This document shows, one piece after another, positions 54,671-64,000 of a DNA stretch of 64,000 nucleotides. Source of the DNA: Cristatella mucedo (taxonomy: Eukaryota; Bryozoa; Phylactolaemata; Cristatellidae); assembly GCA_009760855.2 (NCBI GenBank), contig WPIO01000131.1, positions 62,001-126,000 on the forward strand, in the 5' to 3' direction. The position numbers and the translations under genes were made by a program. The notes below the pieces were generated by a model. It saw only the letters and a program-made list of their open reading frames with translations. It searched no databases and had not been told where the DNA came from. Numbering within the stretch: position 1 is the stretch's first letter; every line of letters begins with the position of its first letter.

Positions 54671-54920
54671 CTGATCAAGACATAAGCATCCATTAGCATC
54701 TCGTTTTATAGCATAGCGGGTGGCCGGCCGGAAGCCATGTGCAGTACATGCTTGCCAGGTTGTGCAGTGCTGCGAAGCTCGAAGATTGATGGAGTAGAAA
54801 CAGTGAAACTTAGAAACAGCTGTCAATTCATCTGACTGATCTTCTGTGGATGTGCCTCAGCATGACGGCATGAATGTATAGCCATAAGTAAGCATTCGTA
54901 AATTTACGTGCGTCTGTGTG

Positions 54921-55030
<110 letters not shown>

Positions 55031-55728
55031 GTGCGTGCGCGTGTTCACGCTCGCACGGGCTAGTGCTTGCATACGAGCACAGTCACGTAAAACGCTAATG
55101 CATATATTAGCTCCGAAATGGCGATGAATGGAAGGGGATCAAAGAACGTGAATTGCTTGCCTAGCCACTTCAATTTTCTTATGACTACCTGCCTCTGATT
55201 AATGTCAAGGTATGAACCTATAAGGCTTAATTCTGTCCCTACATACACTGTATTTATCGTATGCCCAGCTGAGCATGAGGTACATGCCGTGATAGCACGT
55301 GTCCGATTGCGCTTATGCCCGCACACACAAACACACACCACATCCATACGTACAAACAAGCACACATGCAACGAGGCTAGTAAATAAAACTCACTGTAAT
55401 GGAGCATGTTTAAGGAAGACAACATGAAACATCTGATCCGCCAATCGGCGGCATGAGCAAATCACCTTTGGTCTTGAGTGCACTATACCCCTGCATGCAC
55501 CGTGTTACTATGGTAACAAAGTTGATGCCATCAATTTATTGAATAGCTGAGAAAAAATTAATTAAAGTAGTCCAGACTTGAACAGGCATACTTTTCGTGC
55601 TTGCTTGTATAGTTTCTTTTTTTGTTTCTATAATTTATGTCTTCTTTATGCAAGTTAACAAGTCGAGTGTGCCGATAGCTAGCTAACCTGATGTCACAGC
55701 AATACACTGCAATATCTGCAATACATAC

Positions 55729-55932
55729 CCTAAGAGCTCTAAGACGGTAAGCAATATTGGAGTAAGCTGCTTCTCCAGTCCAGGATTGAAAGCCTGCACC
55801 AAGTTTGCCGACTGAATGAGCTCGGGCAATCTCTGAATATCTCCCGTGGTGTATTGACAGAAGCATAGCAACCAGTTCTTGGAGCCATTGGAATAAAATC
55901 CTGGGGCACCTATTTGTTGACCGTTGATCAGG
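55729..55932 (-). CDS. Candidate exon B of an unknown minus-strand gene
   Basis: 204 bp between a pyrimidine-rich acceptor (gctccctcttacacggctag|C) and a good donor (AGG|GTATGT). It reads LINGQQIGAPGFYSNGSKNW, then LLCFCQYTTGDIQRLPELIQ and continues to LTPILLTVLELL. Leucine spacing suggests helices. Enters with 1 nt and leaves with 2 nt of a split codon, compatible with exon A. Not recognised. Confidence 0.28.
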
Positions 55933-56097
55933 CTAGCCGTGTAAGAGGGAGCTTGGTACGACTACTTGAGATTCCCAATCGGTGGCCTAGATCTGAATTC
56001 CCTGAGCAACTAAATACTGCCAGCAGATGACAGATTCGAAATTGATGTTCTTGTTGACACAAGCCGAGCCAACCGCATCAAGATATATTCTTATGAC

Positions 56098-56204
56098 CTC
56101 TGTGACTTCTTGGGCAAACAGCCAAGAAGTGTCTCGTGATAATCCAAAGTCATAGTTGTCATGTACAAAACGAGCCGTTCCGTGACGGCAGGATCCACAC
56201 TGTC
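56098..56204 (-). CDS. Candidate exon A of an unknown minus-strand gene
   Basis: 107 bp between acceptor ctttgctgctgtcag|GA and a modest donor GAG|GTCATA. One frame reads DSVDPAVTERLVLYMTTMTL then DYHETLLGCLPKKSQ; a second, longer frame through the same DNA reads CRHGTARFVHDNYDFGLSRD. Which, if either, is used is unclear. The first joins exon B in phase. Upstream the sequence runs into a (GA)n array. Confidence 0.2.
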
Positions 56205-56345
56205 CTGACAGCAGCAAAGTTAAGTTGAGGGGCTATGATCGTTCAATAGCTAGTTACATCCCTTGCAACAGCTGCAGGAATATGGTATTAGGTTAGTAGC
56301 TGTTGCCACTAATCGTCAGCTTTGACTGTGGTACAATGTAGTGAA

Positions 56346-56539
<194 letters not shown>

Positions 56540-56704
56540 AAGCTAGTAGATTGCTATCGTTATTGGTTTTGTCACGTGCAGCACAGCACCGGTAGAAATA
56601 GTTAACCGTAGTTATCCCTGACTCATAGCAATAGTCACCGCTGTGCATAAAACACAGCTGCTAAGCCAAAAGGGTAGTGGAGTTGGGCAGCCTGTGAGAA
56701 ATAA

Positions 56705-57215
56705 ATGTGCACGACACCCAAAGAGAACTAAGTCTCTGCCTAGGCACTTTGCATAGGCTGGAAAGAAACCATATCAACTGATCGGATTAGTGGTACTTTA
56801 ACACCGTGCACATGTTCAACATGCCTAAGCACACGAAAGGCTATTCACAAGGGCAGCTCAAAGTTGTGAGGAACAGGTGAGTTCTTAGCTTCGATTTAAA
56901 ATATTATTAAGTGATGGGAATGTCCTTAAGTCAGTATTCATTGGGAGCATAAAGACCGGGACTCCGAAGTATTTAACTCCTCTTTGGAAGCACGGTTAAA
57001 CGACTGGATTAAGAGGCATTGGCTGGCATCACAGAAAAAAAATGAATATTTCTACAAGGTAACTCGCCGGAGCGAAATAATTGAGGAATCTGGTGAACAG
57101 TAGGACTCTGAGGTCTATTTGCTGTTTGATAGGAAGTCAAGTCGGAGAGAAGTGGAGTAAGTGGGTGGGAGCTGTGACGTTCACGACAGGTAAGCCTAGT
57201 TCTTTGCACGCCTCG
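56705..57215 (-). mobile_element. LINE-A 3' half, old copy
   Basis: Reversed terminal hairpin (caaagagaactaagtctctg, cctaggcactttgcat), a diverged 3' UTR and the C-terminal domain (the frame near 57,009-57,209 includes PLLSDLTSYQTANR). The ATT tail is lost. Confidence 0.65.
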
Positions 57216-57406
57216 TGTATGGGAATTATTATTTGTGCACCGGCAGGCAGACCTCCAAGTAGAGAGCTACGAAAGCAATCGAATCAACCGATCAATCAAT
57301 AGATCCAGAAAGCAATCGAAGCCACTGAAGATCGGAGCTAAAGTTTCGCGAAAAGTGGCTCCCGATGGAAAGCAACCGGGCATAAACAGAAAATTCATTT
57401 CCCCCT

Positions 57407-57730
<324 letters not shown>

Positions 57731-57986
57731 ATCGGCATTTGACATGTGTGAGACGTTGAGAGTCGGAAGGACAGCTCCGGAGAAAGCATTAAGGCTGAAG
57801 CCGGCTTGAATTCAAGAGCGAATGCTGCATCTATCGTGGATGAAAGTGGACGAGTCATGAGGTGGACACAATGCGCTAGGTATCCGGCCGGGGGGGCTAT
57901 GAGCAGTTGGGCGCCCTGGACTTGAGCAGGCTTAGACGGAGAAGTGGGCAGCCACGCAGTGCTTAGCCATATATCGTATCCAGCAG

Positions 57987-58217
57987 GTGACAGCCTTTTG
58001 TTTTTTCGAGCCGGCTGGTCCCTCTAAGCTCGCGGAACTGCTTCTGTGGCTCGCCAGACGGTTGACTAAGAATGCACTCGGTGACACCCCTGGACCAACC
58101 AAGCTGTGTCTTGCGATTTTCCTCCATAATCCAAGCCTTAGCCCAACCATTGCGATATGCAAACGGTTCTCGAGTAGCCGTGCTGCAACTGATTCGGCCA
58201 CTGTCTGCCAAAGCTAG
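57987..58217 (+). CDS. Candidate terminal exon, unknown
   Basis: A plus-strand frame entering after a possible acceptor (atcgtatccagcag|GT) and ending at TAG at 58,215-58,217. It reads FFEPAGPSKLAELLLWLARR, then LTKNALGDTPGPTKLCLAIF and on to SLSPTIAICKRF. The content is protein-like and non-repetitive, but two minus-strand frames are also open here, so strand and reality are uncertain. It stops 20 bp before a LINE-A tail. No family recognised. Confidence 0.2.
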   Translation: MTAFCFFEPAGPSKLAELLLWLARRLTKNALGDTPGPTKLCLAIFLHNPSLSPTIAICKRFSSSRAATDSATVCQS

Positions 58218-58236
58218 GATCTGCTTATCATCGTGA

Positions 58237-58340
58237 ATAATAATAATAATAATAATAATAATCATAAAAATGCACCTGATAAAGCACCCTCGGAGAACTC
58301 AATATCTTTCTAGGCGCTTTACATTTGCTGCAGCCAGTGA
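58237..58340 (-). mobile_element. LINE-A 3' terminus
   Basis: (AAT)8 at 58,237-58,262, then reversed hairpin (aagcaccctcggagaactca, ctttctaggcgctttaca). About 100 bp. Confidence 0.78.
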
Positions 58341-58514
58341 GGTCCTCTCGGCTTTTGTGTGCATCCAGGTAGCATGGCGCTTTTTTAGCTAGCGTGAGTA
58401 GCAGTAGCCACTGCCGTGGCCCCTGAACCCTAGTAGCTGGCGACAGTGGCCAGTGGCATGTTCGGACTTGGCAGGTGCGCAAGTGCAACTAGATCGTAAC
58501 TCCGGATTGCAAAG

Positions 58515-59338
58515 TATACAGTAATGCACTGTAATGTAATGTATCTCCGTCTGTAACTCCACGATACCACAAAGACAATGTGGGTGTTACGCGGGAGAGT
58601 TTTTCTATGGCACACACTTGGTCTTAGACGCTTTCGGTACGCCGAGACAGAACTAAGGAGCTAGTTACATTTTTGCAAGCCACTGTGAAAGACAGCTTCT
58701 AATCTTAGATAGGGATTGGACGTGATGGCTAACTGTGGAAGCAGCCTTCTGATTCAGCCCCTAAATTTCTAGCAAGTGGTGATGGTCGCACACCAGTATC
58801 ACCTATTAGAAGAGCAAAGCCTTCTAATTCAGCCACTCGCTTAGGGTGTCCTATGAGCAGCAGTTCAGTTTTACCATCGTTCAGTTTCTAGAAATTTTCC
58901 GACATCAAGGATCGAATGTCGGCAAGCCAAAGCATTCAGTTTATCAGTAGCTCCAGCAGATTCCGACGGTTTGAATGACAAATAAAGCTGAGTATCGTCA
59001 GCATAAAATTGATATCCTATTCCATGGGCCTTAATCACTTTTCCCAGAGGTTGAATATAAATGGAGAACAGCAAGGGACCGACGACGGACCCCTTGAGGG
59101 ACTCCACAGGTGACCGGCCTCGTGGGTGAGATCTGACCCGCACACGACACGGATTGAAGACGATCAGACAAGTAGGATTTAAACCACGCCAGTGCCTCAT
59201 CTGCCAGATCGATCGTTGTTCTCAATCGTTCAAGTAGGACGTCGGGATCAATGCTGTCGAAAGCAGCTGATAGATCTAGCAACACTAGGGCAGCGACATT
59301 CTCATATAGTGCGACATTACTAATAGAGGTCACGTTAT
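58515..59338 (-). mobile_element. LINE-C copy with internal deletion; catalytic YADD retained
   Basis: Minus strand: RT palm motif VLLDLSAAFDSID (about 59,255-59,290), [20 protein letters not shown], the intact catalytic motif [14 protein letters not shown] (about 58,975-59,020), then a jump near 58,641 straight to the 3' UTR (cgtaccgaaagcgt...) and the family terminus near 58,520. Compared with the copy at 3,646, roughly 545 bp covering the C-terminal domain are missing. The two copies look 85-90 percent alike by eye over the shared RT part. Broken by frameshifts, not functional. Confidence 0.8.
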
Positions 59339-59618
59339 CAACAGTCAGAGAGATGGGGGTCCAGCCACCCTAGAGGAGAGGACTGCAGTATCAGTGCTGG
59401 CCTTCCAAGCTGAAAGCGCACCTGCTTATTACAAAATTTGGTGGGTCTTCGCAATTCGTCTTCTTTCGTGTGAATGTACCTGCTTACACTGTGCCTGCTG
59501 CTTTCGGATGTTACCACCAATCATTTGGTAATGCTTTCTATACGGCATCTGTAAAGTGCCTAGAAAGAGATTCAGTTCACTGAGGGCTCTTTAAAAAGGT
59601 ATTATTATTATTATTAAC
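59339..59618 (+). mobile_element. Inverted LINE-A 3' end fused to LINE-C (second chimera)
   Basis: Same sequence and same junction as 3,375-3,645, in reverse: UTR words ccagccaccctagaggagag and tgctttcggatgttaccacc, then taaagtgcctagaaagagat and ATT repeats at 59,603-59,618. Confidence 0.72.
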
Positions 59619-60049
59619 TGCTCGTGGCAAGCAGAAAGCGAATGCACTGGCATTGCCTGGTAGCCATGTTTCGTGCTTCCTTGCATGCTTCTCTTGGTTC
59701 GTAGAGAACGCTTTATCTGCATTATGGGTGCGAGTCTTTGCTTGAACAGCCTCGTTGGCAGTTGGAATAGAGTTGGCAGAAGTGGCCTCCGGGTTCACTA
59801 ATGGCCAACTCACGCAAAGTTTGTGTCTTTGTTCAAGTCCTCAGCTGGCCTCCTCCACCTTAGGGTGTCTAGGACTTCCCGCAGATAGTTCGACTGGATG
59901 AGAGGTATAGCAAACTTTCACCAAAACTTTCCTGAGCAAAATGCAAGCTTGCTCATACAGGCAAAACCCGACGGACGAGCGAAGCAGAGTAGAACAGTAG
60001 TTTGTTATACGATGTCGTTGAGTCTGTGTGTGTGGGTGTGCGTGCGTTC

Positions 60050-60080
<31 letters not shown>

Positions 60081-60837
60081 TGTGACTGTGGTGTGTGTGC
60101 TCTGCTTACCACGGTTTGCATCTTGCTTTGCACTGGCCGATCTGTCAGTCAGTCTGTCTGTCTGTCTGTTCGTCTGTCAGCCCTTGGTGCTCTCGTTAGA
60201 CATGCCTCTGGGATAGAGAGCTTGGGTTCCAGCCCCCTTCTCCCAGGCTGTGTGAGCAGCGAATCTTACAGCAGGTGCGAGCCAGTGCCAGGGCCAAGTC
60301 TGCCGTCATTACTGCCACTTAGAAGTCAGTCTGTGGGGTGGGCACCCAATGAGCCAGGTCCAGATCCAGAGCAAGGTTGCACGTGTCACCCCTTTAAATT
60401 AAGCCACCGCTCACCTGCTTCCTTTAGCAAGCCTTTGCCATCCTTGAGAGGTTCCCCTGCTGCCCCAGAGGCTGCACCCCTGATCAGCAGACGATCAGCT
60501 GCTCGAACATGGCGAAGGCCCCGGACAGACAGACAGCTGATGCTCGGTCTCCTCGGTAAATTAAAGCTTTCACCAGACTCGCTCACTTCCTTTGGCTCCC
60601 AATGAAGAGTAGCAGCCATTGTTCTCGCTGGCTCTCCGGCTTCAGCCTTACATACGCCCGGCCAGAGATTGCGGTCGGTGGAGTTGTTTGACCTTTTTCC
60701 ACGGCCAACCTCGGACCACTGCCCCACAGATGCCCAGCCTAACGCAGCCAGCGAAAATAGACGTTCGTTAAGACTCATCAAGTCGGCTGCTGTCTGCCGC
60801 CAGAGCGGCAGAGCACACTGGTATTGGTGAATCTTAA
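59619..60837. other. No supported gene
   Basis: Contains a (GT)n tract (60,025-60,085) and ctgtctgtctgt-type tetramers (60,145-60,175). A 131-codon minus-strand stretch (60,386-60,781) has no recognised domain. Confidence 0.3.
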
Positions 60838-60990
60838 CTCAGGGTCGAAAGGCGCTAGAAAGGCGAAAACCCAATAGCGGGATCAAGTCCTGAAGGAGGC
60901 AATCCTTTATTGCCTGCTGCAACCTGGCTGATAGCCACACTGGGGCCCCCCTTATAAACGCGGCTGTCGAATCTTCTACCTTTTTACCAT
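60838..60990 (+). mobile_element. SINE-B, strongly diverged
   Basis: B-box-like gggatcaagtcctg, core ttattgcctgctgcaacctg followed by gctgatagcc, and a weak tail ataaacgcggctgtcgaatc. Assigned by order of parts against 31,420-31,545. Confidence 0.5.
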
Positions 60991-61717
60991 CGGCTGACAA
61001 ATATCCGCTGATCGTCATCGGAAGCTGGCCATCGGCCGTAACGAAGGTGGCGGTGCCTGATAAATGGTAATAAGTATGACTGACCGACAGCCGAGCTCGC
61101 CCACGGCCGGAGTGGCGCCGTCGATGCTTAAAGCTTTAAGGTGTCCTTGTCCTTCGACGTCGAAAGGATAGGTCTCGCTAGTTACGGAAGTAAGTTGAAG
61201 AATCTTTCATCAACGTCGATCGTCCTAAGCGCTTATTGAGCGTCTGGACGCGAGGCCCCCATATGCGACCCCTGGCGCTTCCTAGGCACCCAGCCTCTCG
61301 CTACTATAGCGATAAGAACTGCCTCTGGCCTTTTAGGCAGACTTCCTTTCTGATACCTCTAAGCAGCAGCAGCACCACAACAGGATGTTACTAGCTAGGG
61401 ATGCCTGCAGGAAGCATTAGACCAATGCCACAAATTTGTCGGTCATCCATGACTGGCGAACACTTAATGACTTGCTGACAAACAGTCCAGGCTCTCAGTT
61501 CGGACTCGTTGGCCGTCGCCCGTCAGTAAGTTTAATCGAAGGGAGGGGGGCCGTTGATTCCTACCTACCGTCCCCTGTGAGCGGCCGAAGCGACTAGTCG
61601 ACTGGCGTTTGGAACGTGCAGCAGCCGTCAGCGAACTGCTCACCGAGCGGCTCGTCGACTGCAACCGAAGCTGCCGAAAGCATCTCAGCATGCAAGAAAT
61701 GCAATTCCTTTGTATAG
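60991..61717. other. No assigned gene
   Basis: GC-moderate sequence without recognised family or exon. Confidence 0.3.
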
Positions 61718-61848
61718 CACGCTAAGATAGCTTAATCTCTATTCAGGCGCTTCACGTGCGCTTCGGGGCGAGAGCCCACGTGACCTCGGCCAGACCTTGG
61801 TCGCCGGGGCGAGAGCACCTTGACCGCTGGAGGCCGAACCAGCTGTGC
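61718..61848 (-). mobile_element. SINE-A copy
   Basis: Reversed tail (tagcacgctaagatagctta, cttaatctctattcaggcgc), B box (cggggcgagagcccacgtga) and A-box region (gagagcaccttgaccgctgg). Confidence 0.78.
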
Positions 61849-62605
61849 AGCCTTTGGTGCTCCTCGTCGATGGCGACACTGCGGGACCCGGCGGAACGCG
61901 GCCGCCTTTGCTCCAGTTGGAGCTCGGTGAGCACCTGCCGGTGGAATTTGTGGAATTTGGTGGAATTTGCAGGGCGAAAGCCGAATGCCAGAGAGCAAAG
62001 GGAAATACTCGGCAACTGAGGCCGCCAGAGTGCCTTTCAGTGGTGGGTGGGCGAGGGAAGGGCTCTGACAGCATGCAGACTCTATTCGTTGGACGGACAC
62101 GTCGTGCTTCACCCTCCACCAGCCTCTCGCTCTCGCTCCCGGTCGCTCTGGCCCGCACCTGCTCTCTACCTGTCCCCCCCCCCCCTGCGATTAACGGGTG
62201 ACATCAACTTGACCTGCACACGCGGCCACAGGGCGGTCTATCCAGTGCAGCCAGAGTCGACCCGAGTCTACCGATCCGGCCTCTCCCACGCCCGGCCGCG
62301 GTTAATGCATCAGCCTGCTCTCTGGGGGTGAGCGACGGCAGACAATAGGAGGGAGGGAGGGAGGGCGCTTGTTTTTTCCTCACTCGGAAGTCCTCCTTTC
62401 CGTTTAAGTCAGAGTTAAGCTGGCCATCGCCAAAGGCCGGCCCGTAGCTGCCGCCAGCAGCTCGACCGGGCCATTTCCAGGTGCTAGCGTATTAATTGTG
62501 GCTGTCAGCATAATCCGAACCAGCAAATCTCTCGTCATGTCAAGAGTGTCCGATGAAGAGAAAAAGTCGCATTATGCCGGGGAAGCCGGGCTCGTCAAGC
62601 TCGAC

Positions 62606-62641
62606 CGCGTATACCACGTGGTATACCACGTGGTATACGCG
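62606..62641. promoter_or_regulatory. 36-bp perfect palindrome with two CACGTG motifs
   Basis: The 36 bp equal their own reverse complement. They are built from a 12-bp repeat (gtataccacgtg) and carry CACGTG E-boxes at 62,615-62,620 and 62,627-62,632. CACGTG is the core of many bHLH-type binding sites. Whether it is bound here is unknown. Confidence 0.6.
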
Positions 62642-63049
62642 CGGTATACCCGTATGCCACGGCTGCAGTTGCCTCCATAACGAAACCTTTGTGTGCGTGC
62701 GCTCGAAAACTTGTGTGTCTTGTGTGTACGAGCCTGAATTCGTGTTCCTTCAAGCGTCTGTGCGTGTGGTTTGAGTGTGTGCGTCTGCGTGCGTGCGTGT
62801 TTACGTGTGTGCACACGGCAGATGAGAGACACGGAAACAACCTCAGCCGGAGCGACCAGTGCTTGCGGTTCAATTCGGCTGCGGCCGACTGAATCTTCAT
62901 GCAACTGGTAAAACAAAAACGAAACGTTAATCGTGCCACCTCCATACTGTCCCTGCGCGCTGCAACCTCGCTGTCCGAAGCGATTCGGGGAAGCTCGTAG
63001 CTGAGACCCGCAAGCAAAAAAGTACAGCAGTCGGCGACCCACCGAAAGC

Positions 63050-64000
63050 AAACGTCACGCCCACGCTAGAAGACTCGATCGCTCCCACATCATTGTCGTC
63101 GTTGTCATGCTGCGGCGGGGATAGGAGACGCGCGCTCTTAGCTAGGAGAGCTCTGCGCGACATCGAACGAACGGTACCGGTTACCAGTGCCGAGCGGCGA
63201 CACACGCCGTGCGATCGCGCCGCCCGCGACGCTCTCGCGACGCCAACGATCGAGCAGCCGAAGTCCCTGCGCACGGGTCCCAGCGCTCGTGCGGTCGTCG
63301 CGTCGCTTCCTACAACTTCCTGCGTCGGGATTTGCGGCGTCATCGGAGCGACGAGAGGTTGCACGCCGCCGATCGGCCGCCGCCGCCAGCCGCCAATCGG
63401 CGGCGGCGCTAGGTGCGGCGGCCCAAACTCGGCACTTCGCAGGGGACCGGCTCACTCTCCAGGCGCCGCTGCGGCGAGGCTGCGCTCTTCAGAGCGGGCT
63501 GCGGGAGGGAGGGAGGAAAAGCGCTCGCCTCGCTGCCGCGGGCGGGCTTCGCCGCCGAAGCGTGCTTCGCCGCCGAGACGCCGCCTTTCGGATTGTCGCC
63601 ATCGGCCGTCGCAGACGGAGCGGATGGGATGCGGGATTCTGTTTGCGACCGGCGCTCCCAACATCTGCTCCTCCTCCGCCCCCCCCCCTCCCGGGCTAGC
63701 CTGCGCCACACGCCGTTGGCGGCGCGCTCCGATACGAAAAGCCACTCGCGAGCAACGCCGCCGTTGGCCAGCTGTCGCTGACTGCGCGCCGCATCCGCCC
63801 CCCCCCCCCGATCGACGCCAGACGGCGAGCGTCGCGTCGCGACCGGCGGACGGCAGTCGGCCCTTCGCATTCCCGTCTCTTTCGGCCGCCGGCGGCGCTG
63901 GAGTTGCCGCCGACGTCCTGTGAGCCGGCCGATTCGCGCTCTCCGCCGACGACTGTCGCCGCCTTCTTCTGGCTGTGACGTCGTCAAAGCTCGTCTCGAA
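63050..64000. promoter_or_regulatory. CpG-dense island at the window edge
   Basis: Extremely CpG-rich to the end of the window (cgccgccg, gcgacgcc runs). All frames are open for long stretches because of GC content, including 276 codons on plus (63,093-63,923) and 192 on minus (63,409-63,987), so none is taken as coding. A promoter or first exon may lie here or just beyond. Confidence 0.5.

Noticed and set aside
60386-60781. 131-codon minus-strand frame as a gene
   Set aside because: No recognised domain, no convincing splice borders, and overlapping plus-strand frame of similar length.
63093-63987. 276- and 192-codon frames at the window end
   Set aside because: Both strands are open in high-GC sequence and neither shows a recognisable domain.

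Overview
The window looks like intergenic or intronic DNA from a large, repeat-rich animal genome. There are no bacterial operons and no long conserved open frames. Instead there are many decayed L2/CR1-type LINE fragments, two tRNA-derived SINE families, a pogo/Tigger-like MITE with TA target duplications, very long dinucleotide and triplet arrays, several CpG-dense islands and a few candidate small exons with eukaryotic splice signals. I cannot name the species. The sequence fits an invertebrate metazoan, but nothing here proves the lineage.

Layout. 1-10.1 kb: fragments of an ATT-tailed LINE (called LINE-A here), a second LINE (LINE-C), SINE-B copies and a CAT repeat. 10.1-14.9 kb: mostly unassigned sequence around a 618-bp MITE at 12,066-12,683, plus LINE and SINE pieces. 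14.9-25.9 kb: CpG-dense islands broken up by polypurine, (CT)n and (GA)n arrays, a 44-bp minisatellite and SINEs. Two short ATG-initiated candidate first exons with strong donors lie at 16,517 and 18,442. 25.9-28.7 kb: the longest LINE-A copy, with a nested SINE-B. 29.1-30.8 kb: long TA/TG/CT arrays enclosing an 818-bp terminal-inverted-repeat element. 31-44 kb: unassigned sequence with CTG/TCC/CT/CA/GA arrays and a few SINE/LINE pieces. 44-52 kb: a PDZ-like exon, a perfect 24-bp hairpin, a 450-bp heptamer satellite and CTG/CTCCTG arrays that carry a duplicated 100-bp segment. 52-58 kb: a minus-strand set of phase-compatible candidate exons of unknown function. 58-64 kb: an inverted second copy of the LINE-A/LINE-C chimera, SINEs, a 36-bp palindrome with two CACGTG motifs and a terminal CpG island.

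The main connecting theme is retroposon biology. SINE-A carries at its 3' end the same hairpin-forming tail as LINE-A, which is the signature of a SINE mobilised by a partner LINE whose reverse transcriptase recognises that tail. The second strong signal is a chimeric repeat, an inverted LINE-A 3' end fused to a 5'-truncated LINE-C, found twice with the same junction 55 kb apart. All LINE coding sequence here is broken and I see no intact element. The host-gene exon calls rest on reading frame and splice motifs only. The PDZ exon is the best of them; the rest are tentative.
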